Made by a program: the position numbers and the translations under genes. A stretch of 64,000 nt of DNA from an uncultured bacterium (GTDB lineage Bacteria; Chloroflexota; Anaerolineae; J036; Brachytrichaceae). The stretch spans positions 55,400-119,399 of the forward strand of contig CAIXPS010000029.1 of assembly GCA_903921365.1 (NCBI GenBank), given 5' to 3'. Every line of letters starts with the position of its first letter. Position 1 is the stretch's first letter. Below, piece after piece: positions 1 through 8,778 of this stretch. The notes beneath the pieces were generated by a model. That model was not told the DNA's origin. It saw nothing but the letters and a program-made list of their open reading frames with translations, and ran no database searches.

Positions 1-60
1 ATTACCGCGTGGTGCCTTGCAAAGCTGAAGGATTTCGGACGCAAACCCGCAACCTCCTGA
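1..60 (+). CDS. possible 3' end of a plus-strand gene (partial)
   Basis: Frame 1 is open from the left edge to a TGA at 58-60 and would encode a 19-residue tail ending FGRKPATS. The next gene lies on the opposite strand and ends at 67, so a convergent gene pair is plausible. The piece is too short to assign a family, and an open frame of this length occurs by chance. Confidence 0.25.
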   Translation: MTAWCLAKLKDFGRKPATS

Positions 61-66
61 CGCCAT

Positions 67-759
67 TTAATGCTTGTGTTTTGCTTTCTTCTTCTTTCTC
101 TTCGGCTCAATCGGCGGCAGGGTCGATGGCGCGCCGATCGTGACCGCTGGTTTATCTTCAGTCGCGGCCAGGTTTAACAGAAACTGGCGCACAGATCCAC
201 TCAGCACGTTACCCCAGTCCGCGCCATCCGGGTCAATCACGCCCTGCAGAAGCAGCCCGACGATGAGAGATACCAGCATCTGCGCCGACAAGTCGGCGTC
301 GACGGGCTTGAACGCGCCGGAGGCGATGCCGTTTCGGATGATATCGGCCATAAACGTCCGATAACGTCGGTATGGGTCAATCGCAGCCTCCCATACGGCG
401 GGTTCGCGGCGCGCCTGTGAGTAGAACTCGAACACCATCACGATCTGCGTTTGTCCCTGCGAGTCCTTGAAAATGGGGTGCAGCAATTCCGCCATCCGTT
501 CGATCGCCTCGACCGGGTTGCCGGCGTTAGCGCGGATAGACTGTAACGTGCCATCCAGGACTGCCAGCCAGCGGTTGAGCAGCGCCAGAAAGAGCGCCTG
601 CTTGGTGGGGAAGTGATGATAGAACGCCCCTTTGCTCACGCCCGCGGCGGCGCAAATCTCGGCCACGCCGGTCGAGTCATAGCCGTTGCGGGCGAAGGCG
701 GCCGCCGCGGTATCGAGTAACAGGTCGTGTGTCGCGATTGCGCGTTGTTGGGTGGTCAT
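67..759 (-). CDS. TetR/AcrR family transcriptional regulator
   Basis: The 230-residue protein has the family architecture. A helix-turn-helix DNA-binding domain at about residues 10-57 includes the typical GVAEICAAAGVSKGAFYHHF recognition segment. An alpha-helical ligand-binding and dimerisation domain follows. Such proteins usually repress a nearby transporter or metabolic operon until a small ligand binds. The nearest gene is glycerol kinase, which lies upstream on the same strand with only about 40 bases between, so the two may be co-transcribed. The effector is unknown. The C-terminus is odd: the last 13 residues are almost all Lys, Arg and His (EPKRKKKKAKHKH), a basic tail not typical of the family that might add nonspecific DNA or membrane contact. 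The family call is firm; the target is inference. Confidence 0.9.
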   Translation of the reverse strand: MTTQQRAIATHDLLLDTAAAAFARNGYDSTGVAEICAAAGVSKGAFYHHFPTKQALFLALLNRWLAVLDGTLQSIRANAGNPVEAIERMAELLHPIFKDSQGQTQIVMVFEFYSQARREPAVWEAAIDPYRRYRTFMADIIRNGIASGAFKPVDADLSAQMLVSLIVGLLLQGVIDPDGADWGNVLSGSVRQFLLNLAATEDKPAVTIGAPSTLPPIEPKRKKKKAKHKH

Positions 760-801
760 GGGTTAAATAGTGCCGACCGGGCAAATCAAGGCCGCTCGCA
801 C

Positions 802-2322
802 TCAGCGCGACTCCCAATCCTTCGCTTTCTCGATGGCCTTTTGCCATCCGATATACCCTGTCTTGCGGCGAGCGTCGTCCCACCTCGGCATAAATACCTG
901 ATCCGCGCGCCATTGCTGCTTTAGTTCGTCCAGGCTGCCCCACACCCCAACGGCCAGTCCTGCGGCATAAGCCGCCCCGAGTGCGGTCGTCTCACTGATG
1001 ATCGGGCGAACTACGGGGATTCCCAGAATGTCCGCTTGAAGCTGCATCAGGAAGTGGTTGACCGTTGCGCCGCCGTCCACCTTGAGCGTCGAGAAGGGCG
1101 CGCCCGAATCGGCCAGTTGCGCGCTCGGCGCCTCCATACGCATCGCGTCGAGCACGTCGCGCGTCTGGTAACAGATAGCTTCGAGCGTGGCGCGCACGAT
1201 ATGCGCCCGCGTGATGTAGCGCGTCATGCCGACGAGTGCGCCGCGGGCAGTGGCATCCCAGTATGGCGCAAACAACCCGCTGAAGGCCGGGACGAAGTAC
1301 ATCCCGCCGGCATCGCTCACGCTCGCAGCGATAGCTTCGGTGTCGGAGGCGCGCTGGATCAACCCCAGGTTGTCGCGCAACCATTGCACCGCCGCCCCGG
1401 CAATCGCCACGCTGCCCTCCAGCGCATAGGCCGCCGGCCCATTGCCGATTCTGTAAGCGGGTGTGGTGAGCAGACCGTGACGCGACGCCACAATCTGCGC
1501 GCCGGTGTTCACCAGCATGAAGCACCCGGTGCCATAGGTGTTCTTGACATCGCCGGGCGCATAGCATGCCTGCCCGAACAATGCGGCCTGCTGATCTCCC
1601 AGCACGCCACACACCGGCACACCTTCCAGCACGCCGGTTGCGACGCCAAACGCATGCGCATCTGACGACGAGACGATGGTCGGCAGAATCGCGCGCGGAA
1701 CGTTGAACAGCCGCAGCAGGTCGTCATCCCATTCAAGCGCGCGCAGGTGCATCAATTGTGTGCGCGAAGCATTCGTCACATCGGTCACGTGCGCGCCGGT
1801 CAGGTTCCACACCAGCCACGCATCGATCGTCCCAGCCATGACCTCGCCGCGCGCCGCCGCCTGGCGCGCCCCAGGGACGTTATCGAGTAGCCAGGCCAGT
1901 TTCGTCGCTGAGAAATAGGTAGCAACGGGCAACCCTGTGCGCTCGCGAATGCCGGCTTCTGCGCCGTCCGCGGTCAGGCGCGCGCACACGTCAGCTGTGC
2001 GCGTGTCCTGCCATACCAGTGCGTTGTGCAGCGGTTTACCGGTCGCGCGATCCCACAGCATGATCGTCTCGCGCTGATTGGTAATGCCCACGGCCTGCAA
2101 GTCGGCGGGGGTGAGTTGCGCCTTCGCGAGCGCCGCGCCGACGACGCCGCGCGTATTCGTCCATATCTCTTCTGCATCGTGTTCGACATAGCCCGGATGG
2201 GGGTAAATCTGCCGATGCTCCGCATATGCGTAGTCCACGATCCGCGCAGCATCGTCGAAAATGATGCAACGGACGCCGGTCGTGCCAGAGTCAATCGCCG
2301 CGATATATCTGGGTATAGCCAT
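802..2322 (-). CDS. glpK: glycerol kinase (FGGY family)
   Basis: Phosphorylates glycerol to sn-glycerol 3-phosphate with ATP in the cytoplasm. The N-terminal phosphate-binding signature IDSGTTGVRCIIFD is at about residues 10-23. GDQQAALFGQ and NTYGTGCFML, typical of glycerol kinases, are in the middle, and the second FGGY signature region VDGGATVNHFLMQLQADILG is near the C-terminus. The start was placed at the internal ATG at 2320-2322 (MAIPRYIAAIDSG, 506 residues), the usual family length; the longer open frame to 2355 adds an unlikely leader. A TACACT hexamer ends 7 bases before this ATG, so the transcript may be nearly leaderless. The aldehyde dehydrogenase gene is divergent. No glycerol facilitator or GlpD is adjacent, so a related polyol substrate cannot be excluded. 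Confidence 0.92.
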   Translation of the reverse strand: MAIPRYIAAIDSGTTGVRCIIFDDAARIVDYAYAEHRQIYPHPGYVEHDAEEIWTNTRGVVGAALAKAQLTPADLQAVGITNQRETIMLWDRATGKPLHNALVWQDTRTADVCARLTADGAEAGIRERTGLPVATYFSATKLAWLLDNVPGARQAAARGEVMAGTIDAWLVWNLTGAHVTDVTNASRTQLMHLRALEWDDDLLRLFNVPRAILPTIVSSSDAHAFGVATGVLEGVPVCGVLGDQQAALFGQACYAPGDVKNTYGTGCFMLVNTGAQIVASRHGLLTTPAYRIGNGPAAYALEGSVAIAGAAVQWLRDNLGLIQRASDTEAIAASVSDAGGMYFVPAFSGLFAPYWDATARGALVGMTRYITRAHIVRATLEAICYQTRDVLDAMRMEAPSAQLADSGAPFSTLKVDGGATVNHFLMQLQADILGIPVVRPIISETTALGAAYAAGLAVGVWGSLDELKQQWRADQVFMPRWDDARRKTGYIGWQKAIEKAKDWESR

Positions 2323-2328
2323 AGGCGT

Positions 2329-2356
2329 AGTGTAACCCAAATGCATCGCGTACAAT
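2329..2356. promoter_or_regulatory. candidate divergent promoter region between glpK and the aldehyde dehydrogenase gene
   Basis: The 64-base gap between the two divergent start codons holds TACACT on the minus strand (2334-2329) and TACAAT on the plus strand (2351-2356). Each is at a plausible -10 distance for its gene. No good -35 box was seen for either, so this is tentative. Confidence 0.35.
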
Positions 2357-2386
2357 GCAGACTACCTGTCGGGCGATAACCCAACT

Positions 2387-3778
2387 ATGACAATACCTGC
2401 CAACACGATCTGCGGCATTTTGCAGCGCCAGCGCGCGTTTTTCGGCGCCGGCGCCACCCGGGATGTCGCTTTCCGCGCCTGCCAACTCAAAGCATTGTTG
2501 AACGCCGTTACAACCAATGAGGCCGCCATCCTGCAAGCGCTCAAAGCCGACCTGAACAAACCCGACTTTGAAGCCTACAGCAGTGAAGTCGGGCTGGTGC
2601 GCGCCGAGATCAAGAACATGCTTCAGCATCTGAACTCGTGGGCGCGGCCACGCCGCATGCCGGCGCATATCACGCAGCTACCGGCATCGACGTGGGTGTA
2701 TCCCGAACCCTATGGCGTTGCCTTGATCATCGCGCCGTGGAATTACCCATTTCTCCTGTTGATCGCTCCGCTCATCAACGCCATCACCGCCGGCAACTGC
2801 GCGATCCTCAAGCCATCCGAACTAGCGCCCTGCACATCCGCATTGTCCGCCCGCTTGATTGCGGAGACCTTTGCCCCGGAATTCGTCGCCGTCGTCGCAG
2901 GCGGCCCGGAGACGGCGCAGGCGCTTCTGGCGGAGAAGTTTGACATTATTCTTTACACAGGCAACTCGCGCGTGGGCAGGATCGTCATGCAGGCCGCGGC
3001 GAAGAATCTCACTCCTGTGATACTCGAACTGGGCGGCAAGAGCCCGTGCATCGTCGATGCGGAGGCGGATATCGACACCGCCGCGCGGCGAATTGTGTGG
3101 GGCAAGTGCTTCAATGCCGGGCAGGTATGCATCGCGCCCGATTACGTGCTGGCGGATGAACGCATCAAGCCCGCGTTGCTGCAGTCGATGAGCCGTCACA
3201 TCCAACAGGCCTACAACGGGCAGCCGGAGCACAGCCCCGATTACTGCCGCATCATCAACACCGCGCACTTTGAGCGCCTGTGCGCCCTGTTGCCGCACAA
3301 CTCGCGCGACGGAACGATCATCGCCGGCGGTGAGACGAATGCCGCGACGCGGTACATCGCGCCGACCCTCATCGATGAACCGTCTCCGGATGGCGCATTG
3401 ATGCATGAGGAAGTTTTCGGCCCGTTACTGCCGGTGCTGGCAGTTAAATCGCTCGATGAGTCTATCGCGTTTGTGAACGCCCGCCCGAAGCCATTGGCGC
3501 TTTACTTCTTCTCACGCAACCGAGCGCGCCAGGAGCGCATCCTGCGCGAAACGTCCTCAGGCGGCGGCTGTATCAACGATGTGCTCATCCATTTCAGTTC
3601 CCCTACGCTGCCATTTGGTGGCGTGGGCGAGAGCGGCATGGGCAAGTATCGCGGCCGCGCCGGTTTCGACGCCTTCACGCACGAGAAGGTTTTTCTCAAG
3701 CGCAGTTCGCTGTTCGACATCTGGTTTCGCTACGCGCCCTATAAGCACAGCTACAAACTCACAAAGCGGCTGATGTAA
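2387..3778 (+). CDS. aldehyde dehydrogenase, class 3 (ALDH3-like)
   Basis: NAD(P)-dependent oxidation of an aldehyde to the acid. At 463 residues it is shorter than the usual 490-500 of class 1/2 enzymes and matches the ALDH3 / fatty-aldehyde subgroup. The Rossmann segment has PWNYPFLLLIAPLINAITAGN and the substrate side has ELGGKSPCIV. The general base Glu is near residue 214 and the catalytic Cys near residue 248 in FNAGQVCIAP. The C-terminal signature LPFGGVGESGMGKYRG is intact. It is divergent from glycerol kinase and followed 25 bases later by the GHMP kinase, with which it may share a transcript. The physiological substrate is not evident; a long-chain or sugar-derived aldehyde is a guess. 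Confidence 0.93.
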   Translation: MTIPANTICGILQRQRAFFGAGATRDVAFRACQLKALLNAVTTNEAAILQALKADLNKPDFEAYSSEVGLVRAEIKNMLQHLNSWARPRRMPAHITQLPASTWVYPEPYGVALIIAPWNYPFLLLIAPLINAITAGNCAILKPSELAPCTSALSARLIAETFAPEFVAVVAGGPETAQALLAEKFDIILYTGNSRVGRIVMQAAAKNLTPVILELGGKSPCIVDAEADIDTAARRIVWGKCFNAGQVCIAPDYVLADERIKPALLQSMSRHIQQAYNGQPEHSPDYCRIINTAHFERLCALLPHNSRDGTIIAGGETNAATRYIAPTLIDEPSPDGALMHEEVFGPLLPVLAVKSLDESIAFVNARPKPLALYFFSRNRARQERILRETSSGGGCINDVLIHFSSPTLPFGGVGESGMGKYRGRAGFDAFTHEKVFLKRSSLFDIWFRYAPYKHSYKLTKRLM

Positions 3779-3803
3779 ATACGGTTAATCCATTCGAAAG
3801 AAC

Positions 3804-4871
3804 ATGACATCATTAACAAATAACAAACAACGCCCCCTGCGCATCATCAACAGCGTCGCCCCGATTCGCATCTGCGACAACGGGGGCTGGACCGACACGT
3901 GGTTTGCCGAGCACGGCAAGATTTTCAACATCGGGGTGTACCCTTACGCCGAGGTGCAGATCGAAGTTTATCCACTCGACACGCAGGAGGAGCGCATCCT
4001 GGTCTACGCCGAGAACTACGGCGAACAGTTCGCCGTGCGGCCTGAGAAGGCCGGCTACGATCGCCACCCGCTGCTCGAGGCGGCCATCGAGCGCATGAAG
4101 GTCCCCAGCGACATCGCGTTGCAGGTCACAATTTACTCCGAGGCGCCCGCCGGCGCATCCACCGGCACATCTGCCGCAGTCGCCGTCGCGCTTGTCGGCG
4201 CGCTCGACCACCTGACGCCCGGGCGCATGACGCCGCACGAGGTTGCCTACACCGCGCAGTCGATCGAGACCGATATGCTGCACCTGCAGTGCGGCATCCA
4301 GGATCAGTTGTGCTCGGCGTACGGCGGCATCAACTTCATCGAGATGTTTAAGTACCCGCATGCGTCCGTGTCGCAGATCCAGGTTCCGAACTCGATCTGG
4401 TGGGAGCTGGAGCGGCGCATGGTCCTGGTGTTCCTCGGCAAGTCGCACAGTTCCTCGAAGGTGCACGAGAAGGTCATCAAGCAACTGGAGAACGCCGGCC
4501 CCAACTGCCAGCAGATCGAAGACCTGCGCATTGTCGCTGATCACTCGCGCGACGCGATGTATGCGGGCGACTTTGAGGCGCTCGGCCAGGCCATGATCGA
4601 GAACACATCGGCGCAGGAACGCCTGCATCCCGACCTGGTGTGCCCGGATGCGCACCGCATTATCGAGATCGCGCAGGCGCATGGGGCCTTCGGCTGGAAG
4701 ATCAACGGCGCCGGCGGCGACGGGGGCTCTATCGCCATCCTGTGCGGCTCGCACTCGCACGTCAAGCGCGCGATGATCCGCGAGATTGAGCAGGAAAACC
4801 CGCTGTTCCAGAACATCCCGATCTACTTAAGCCGGACAGGATTGCGGGTGTGGGATCGGGAGTGCTGCTGA
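3804..4871 (+). CDS. GHMP family sugar kinase
   Basis: A 355-residue ATP-dependent small-molecule kinase with the three GHMP motifs. Motif 1 is near residue 16 (APIRICDNGGWTDT). The Gly/Ser-rich ATP loop is at about 112-130 (APAGASTGTSAAVAVAL). Motif 3 is near the C-terminus (KINGAGGDGGS). The overall layout, with the NGGWTDT opening, is that of the heptose-7-phosphate kinase / fucokinase branch rather than homoserine or mevalonate kinase. It probably phosphorylates a free sugar or sugar phosphate. It lies just downstream of the aldehyde dehydrogenase and converges on a PfkB-family kinase, fitting the carbohydrate theme of this segment. The sugar specificity cannot be read from the sequence. 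Confidence 0.85.
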   Translation: MTSLTNNKQRPLRIINSVAPIRICDNGGWTDTWFAEHGKIFNIGVYPYAEVQIEVYPLDTQEERILVYAENYGEQFAVRPEKAGYDRHPLLEAAIERMKVPSDIALQVTIYSEAPAGASTGTSAAVAVALVGALDHLTPGRMTPHEVAYTAQSIETDMLHLQCGIQDQLCSAYGGINFIEMFKYPHASVSQIQVPNSIWWELERRMVLVFLGKSHSSSKVHEKVIKQLENAGPNCQQIEDLRIVADHSRDAMYAGDFEALGQAMIENTSAQERLHPDLVCPDAHRIIEIAQAHGAFGWKINGAGGDGGSIAILCGSHSHVKRAMIREIEQENPLFQNIPIYLSRTGLRVWDRECC

Positions 4872-4940
4872 ACGCCGCGCAGATTCACATCCGGATGACG
4901 CTGGATTGGGACGGCGCGCGATCTCTACTCACCTGCGCCG

Positions 4941-5876
4941 TCATCCACAGTGGCGCACAAGTGTGACGCGGCGGCGCAGGTCTTCTATGAGCGCGCGGTC
5001 GGCGACGCCGGAGCCTTCCTGCATGGCGGCGCCTGTGCCGCACGCTACTGCCCGGCGCGCAGCTTCGGCAGTATTGCAGCCCTCGCTGAGCGCCCATAGC
5101 AAGCCGGCCAGCGCCGAGTCGCCGGCGGCCACAGGACTGCGCGCCTCAACCGGCGGCGGCGAGGCCATTAATACATCATCGCCCATCGCCAGCACCAGCC
5201 CGTCGGCGCCGCGCGTGAGCAACACAACCTGTACGCCCAGCGCGCGGAGCTTCTGCGCCGCCTCGCAGTGATCGTCATCGGTCTCTACTGGCCGGCCCAG
5301 CGCCTGTGCGGCCTCATCGCTGTTGGGCTTAATGCCATAGGGCTTCGCCGCTAAGCTGGCGCGAAGCACCGCCTCGCTCGTATCGAGAAACGCCATGGCG
5401 CCTTTGGCCTGCACGTGCCCGATCAACTGCGCGTACAGGTCAAGCGGCGCGCCGGGCGGCATGCTGCCGCTGAACGCCCAGTAATCGCCAGGGTGCGCCC
5501 ACTGCTCCACCTGCGCCTGAAGCGCCGCGACATGCGCCGGGCTGATCGTCGGACCTGGCTCGTTGATCTTGGTATACACGCCGGTAGACTCATCGAGCAG
5601 TGTGATGTTGCTGCGCGTCTCGCCGCCGACATCGATGAAGTGCAGGTCGAAGCCCTCTTCCGCCAGCCCGACTTGGAAGGCCTGGCCGGTGCGCCCGCCG
5701 ATGAAGCCGAGTGTCTTGCTGGTGATGCCGAGCGCCTTGAGTGCGCGCGTGACGTTAATGCCCTTGCCGGACAGATCGGTGCGCAGGATGCTGGCGCGAT
5801 GAAACTCGCCGGGGCGCAACTGCGCCACGCTCAGCGTCTTGTCGAGTGTTGGATTCAGGGTAACGGTGTATATCAT
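4941..5876 (-). CDS. PfkB-family kinase, 1-phosphofructokinase / tagatose-6-phosphate kinase type
   Basis: A 311-residue ribokinase-fold sugar kinase opening with MIYTVTLNPTLDKTL, typical of the FruK/LacC subgroup. The anion-hole glycines and substrate loop are in LSGKGINVTRAL (about residues 32-43). The catalytic Asp is in VAAGDSALAG near residue 252. The start at 5876 was chosen because homologues begin MIYTVTLNP and because its ATG overlaps the TGA of the upstream membrane-protein gene (ATGA), a classic translational-coupling arrangement. Coupling a sugar kinase to a DUF4129/DUF58 pair is odd, and the functional link is unclear. Fructose 1-phosphate and tagatose 6-phosphate are the likely substrate types. 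Confidence 0.85.
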   Translation of the reverse strand: MIYTVTLNPTLDKTLSVAQLRPGEFHRASILRTDLSGKGINVTRALKALGITSKTLGFIGGRTGQAFQVGLAEEGFDLHFIDVGGETRSNITLLDESTGVYTKINEPGPTISPAHVAALQAQVEQWAHPGDYWAFSGSMPPGAPLDLYAQLIGHVQAKGAMAFLDTSEAVLRASLAAKPYGIKPNSDEAAQALGRPVETDDDHCEAAQKLRALGVQVVLLTRGADGLVLAMGDDVLMASPPPVEARSPVAAGDSALAGLLWALSEGCNTAEAARRAVACGTGAAMQEGSGVADRALIEDLRRRVTLVRHCG

Positions 5877-7477
5877 TTTTTCCTCAGGGCCGCCTTGACG
5901 CGCTCCCACCACGACTGCACCGTGCTGGCGTGATCGGGGGTGATGTCGTGACGGCTGTAACGCGCTTCGATGAACGCATCGGTCAGCGAGTCAATCTCGG
6001 CGTTCGCCTCGGTGACGGCGGCATCGAGCGTCGCGGCATATTCACGCGGGGTCTGCGCCGGCTTGCGCCCCAAGCCGTGCTCGCCGCCGCGCCGCACCAT
6101 CGCCAGATAGAAGTACTGCACGCGCTCACGCGGCGACAACCGGCGCAGGTTCAGGCGACGAGAAGGCTGCGTTAGTGAACCGGCTGCATCCGCCGACGCG
6201 CGCATGCGTTTCAATCCCGCATCAATGGCGAGGGTCAGTTGTCCCGACAGCTTCCGCAGCAAATCGCTCAGTGCACCGAAGCCCTTGATCAGCCAGGCGA
6301 GGATGGGAATACTGCGCAGCGTTTCAAGCAACGCCCCGTGGCGCCGGAAGAATTGGGTCAGCGCATAACCCACAATGAAGAGGAAAATCGCCCAGAACAG
6401 CAGCGACTGGATCATCTCGAGCAATGGGTTTGCGCCGGCCGGTTGATCGGGCGTCAACGGCGGCATCATTTGCGCAGGAGACGGCGGCGGGTTGGGGGTA
6501 ACTGACGACCCGCCTAGAAGACGCATCAGCAGGCTGAGCGGGAACGTGATCACCAGCAATATGAAATAGATCAGGAACTGAAGCAGGCTGACGAGCGCCC
6601 CCGCAGCAAGACGCAACATCTGCAACAGACCGATGGAGTAGTGCGTTGGCAGGACGATGACCACCAGCGCGACGAGGATCAGCAAGCCAATAGCGTAAAG
6701 CGGCCAGCGCCGCGCGATGCTGGAACTGATCGGCGCGCGTTCGCGGAACCACGCGGCGCGCAACGCCGAGTAGCGCGCCAGGCTGAGCAACAGAAAGCCC
6801 AGCATTACATAGACCAGCAAGCCGTAGGCATTGATCCCTGCGGCGGCCGTTTCGTCGCCCCTTATGCGCAGATAGGTGCGCCCTAGCAGCGTGACGATGA
6901 TCATCACTGCCGCTATGAGCACGACCTTCAGTGTGAGTTGTTTGTGGAGTCCGGCGCGATCGTTGCGGAAATCGTTTTTGCGCTCGCGCTCCAGCTTCTC
7001 GTCGTCGGCTTCCAACTCATATAAGTCGCCGCAAAGCTGATTGGACACCAGATAGACAGCTATCACCATCACACACGCCAGAAGGTATTCTCCGTTAAAG
7101 AAGTTGATGAGAAAGTCCTGCTGCCACAGTTGCAGGTCGGCCAGCAATTGCCCCGGCCCGCGCATCAGGTAGATCAACGCCTTCAGCAGGATCAGGATGG
7201 TGACCACCTCGCCGACGCGGTAGCTGACCCATTCGCGGCTAGGGAAGTGAATGCGGCGCATGATGCGCGCGGTGTATTGCGCCTCGATCGCGACGATGAA
7301 GCACACGATCAACACATAGGCGCCGTTCCACCTGGGCGCCAGCGCCTGGATCACGCCGACCAGCGCCCCTGTCGCGCAGGTCAACATCAGCGCAACGATC
7401 AGGTAGTTGAAGAAGATCGGCAGCACCCGACTCCACTGTATCGGCTCGCGCTGGCTACTTATTGGGGCTTCTGTCAT
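5873..7477 (-). CDS. multi-pass membrane protein with C-terminal DUF4129 domain
   Basis: A 534-residue protein with many predicted membrane helices over residues 15-380, for example YLIVALMLTCATGALVGVI and LYAIGLLILVALVVIVLP. A loop rich in Pro follows at about 320-340. The cytoplasmic C-terminal segment (about 430-515) has the DUF4129 pattern RERVQYFYLAMVRRGG and KPAQTPREYA. In many bacteria DUF4129 proteins are encoded with DUF58, MoxR ATPase and transglutaminase-like genes in envelope-associated clusters. Here only DUF58 is adjacent: its stop codon abuts this start with no gap. The MoxR and transglutaminase partners are not seen in the window. The 3' end overlaps the PfkB-family kinase start by four bases. 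Function unknown beyond membrane location. Confidence 0.8.
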   Translation of the reverse strand: MTEAPISSQREPIQWSRVLPIFFNYLIVALMLTCATGALVGVIQALAPRWNGAYVLIVCFIVAIEAQYTARIMRRIHFPSREWVSYRVGEVVTILILLKALIYLMRGPGQLLADLQLWQQDFLINFFNGEYLLACVMVIAVYLVSNQLCGDLYELEADDEKLERERKNDFRNDRAGLHKQLTLKVVLIAAVMIIVTLLGRTYLRIRGDETAAAGINAYGLLVYVMLGFLLLSLARYSALRAAWFRERAPISSSIARRWPLYAIGLLILVALVVIVLPTHYSIGLLQMLRLAAGALVSLLQFLIYFILLVITFPLSLLMRLLGGSSVTPNPPPSPAQMMPPLTPDQPAGANPLLEMIQSLLFWAIFLFIVGYALTQFFRRHGALLETLRSIPILAWLIKGFGALSDLLRKLSGQLTLAIDAGLKRMRASADAAGSLTQPSRRLNLRRLSPRERVQYFYLAMVRRGGEHGLGRKPAQTPREYAATLDAAVTEANAEIDSLTDAFIEARYSRHDITPDHASTVQSWWERVKAALRKK

Positions 7478-8668
7478 TTATCGCCGCCATATATCCAGGT
7501 CTGCATCGCTGACAAACTGGTGAATCTGGATGCCAAAATGCTCCGCTTTGTGTTTGATCTCGTCGGCTGCGATCACGTGCCCGCACAGGATCAGGACGAT
7601 GTTCAGACCGGCGCGGCGCGCGGTGAAAAGCTCTTCAAACATCCCATCGTTGACATCTCCGGTGATCAGAATGACCGTCGTGCCCCACGCCATATGCACG
7701 CGTTGACGCCGCAGCAGCTGGATGAACGGGGTCTGCTTTTCGGTTGTCTGGATGCGCGCCAGAACATCGAGGATGCGCATCAGGTGGCCGCGCCCCTTCT
7801 CGGACGACAGGATCGGCGCGCGGCCATCCGTGCTCAGCACGTCGGACCCGTTGGTTGCGAACCCCACCGTCTGCTTCTGCGAGGTGATCCAGTTGGCGAT
7901 CGAGGCGGCGACAACGATGCCGAGTTCGGTGGCGTCGTTGCGCGAGCGGTAGTAGTAATCCTCGCGGTCGAGGTTGAGCAGGAGGATAGTCTCGAGCGCG
8001 ATGGACGGCTCGAATAGTTTCACTTGCAGGCGACCGAGATTGGCGCTCGACTTCCAATCCACCCGCCGCAGGGAATCGCCAGCCACGTAGTCGCGTTTAC
8101 CGCGCACGCGCGAGGGATCCTCGAACACGGGCTGGTGATGGCGCAACGTGCCCATCGGCGAGCGCGACGGCAGCCCGATCTGCGTCAATGGCAGAATTCT
8201 GGGATAGACGGTCAGGTGGTCAATATGCCCCTGGCGCCCCTCCTCTTCGGCCATGCCCAGCAAATCACCCGAATACAGGTACAGCGGGCCGACCTGGTAA
8301 TATCCGCGCCGGGGCGGCTGGATGATGTACTCAAAGTGAAGGCTGCCATTCGGACCGAGGCTGATCACGCGGCGGAATATTTCGGCGCCAATCAGATCCA
8401 CCGGAAGGCTGTCGTGCAAACGCAGCCACACAACCGGCAACCAGCCCGGGTTGTGCACGTCAATCTGGATGGCCACCTTATCGTTGATAAAGGCGCGGTT
8501 GTTAAACGAACGCCGCACTATCACGCTCTTGAGCGCGCGCCCGCTCCACCAGCGGCTGAGCCCATACGCCGCGATGACGAAGTAAAGGAGCGTGAGGACA
8601 AAATCCTCCTGCAGCAACGCTGCGAGGCCAAGGATAATAACGATGAAGAGAACGAGATACTCGCTCAC
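7478..8668 (-). CDS. DUF58 domain-containing protein
   Basis: A 396-residue protein with two N-terminal membrane helices (residues 3-35, YLVLFIVIILGLAALL and TLLYFVIAAYGLS). An immunoglobulin-like region follows, then the hallmark DUF58 segment near residues 200-222 (SLRRVDWKSSANLGRLQVKL), which leads into a von Willebrand A-like fold. DUF58 proteins commonly accompany MoxR AAA ATPases, and a chaperone or envelope-assembly role is suspected. The start is a GTG at 8666-8668; there is no clear ribosome binding site. It forms a tight operon with the DUF4129 membrane protein, zero bases apart, and then the PfkB-family kinase. The gene on the other side diverges. Confidence 0.85.
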   Translation of the reverse strand: MSEYLVLFIVIILGLAALLQEDFVLTLLYFVIAAYGLSRWWSGRALKSVIVRRSFNNRAFINDKVAIQIDVHNPGWLPVVWLRLHDSLPVDLIGAEIFRRVISLGPNGSLHFEYIIQPPRRGYYQVGPLYLYSGDLLGMAEEEGRQGHIDHLTVYPRILPLTQIGLPSRSPMGTLRHHQPVFEDPSRVRGKRDYVAGDSLRRVDWKSSANLGRLQVKLFEPSIALETILLLNLDREDYYYRSRNDATELGIVVAASIANWITSQKQTVGFATNGSDVLSTDGRAPILSSEKGRGHLMRILDVLARIQTTEKQTPFIQLLRRQRVHMAWGTTVILITGDVNDGMFEELFTARRAGLNIVLILCGHVIAADEIKHKAEHFGIQIHQFVSDADLDIWRR

Positions 8669-8778
8669 AGAGGTGTATGCCTGTTATGGACTGTGTGAGT
8701 ATTCTAGCCCATCCACCCGTTCAGCGCCACGGCGCCCGACGGTCTTTTAGCCTATGCATTACCATTCGCTCCACTAAC

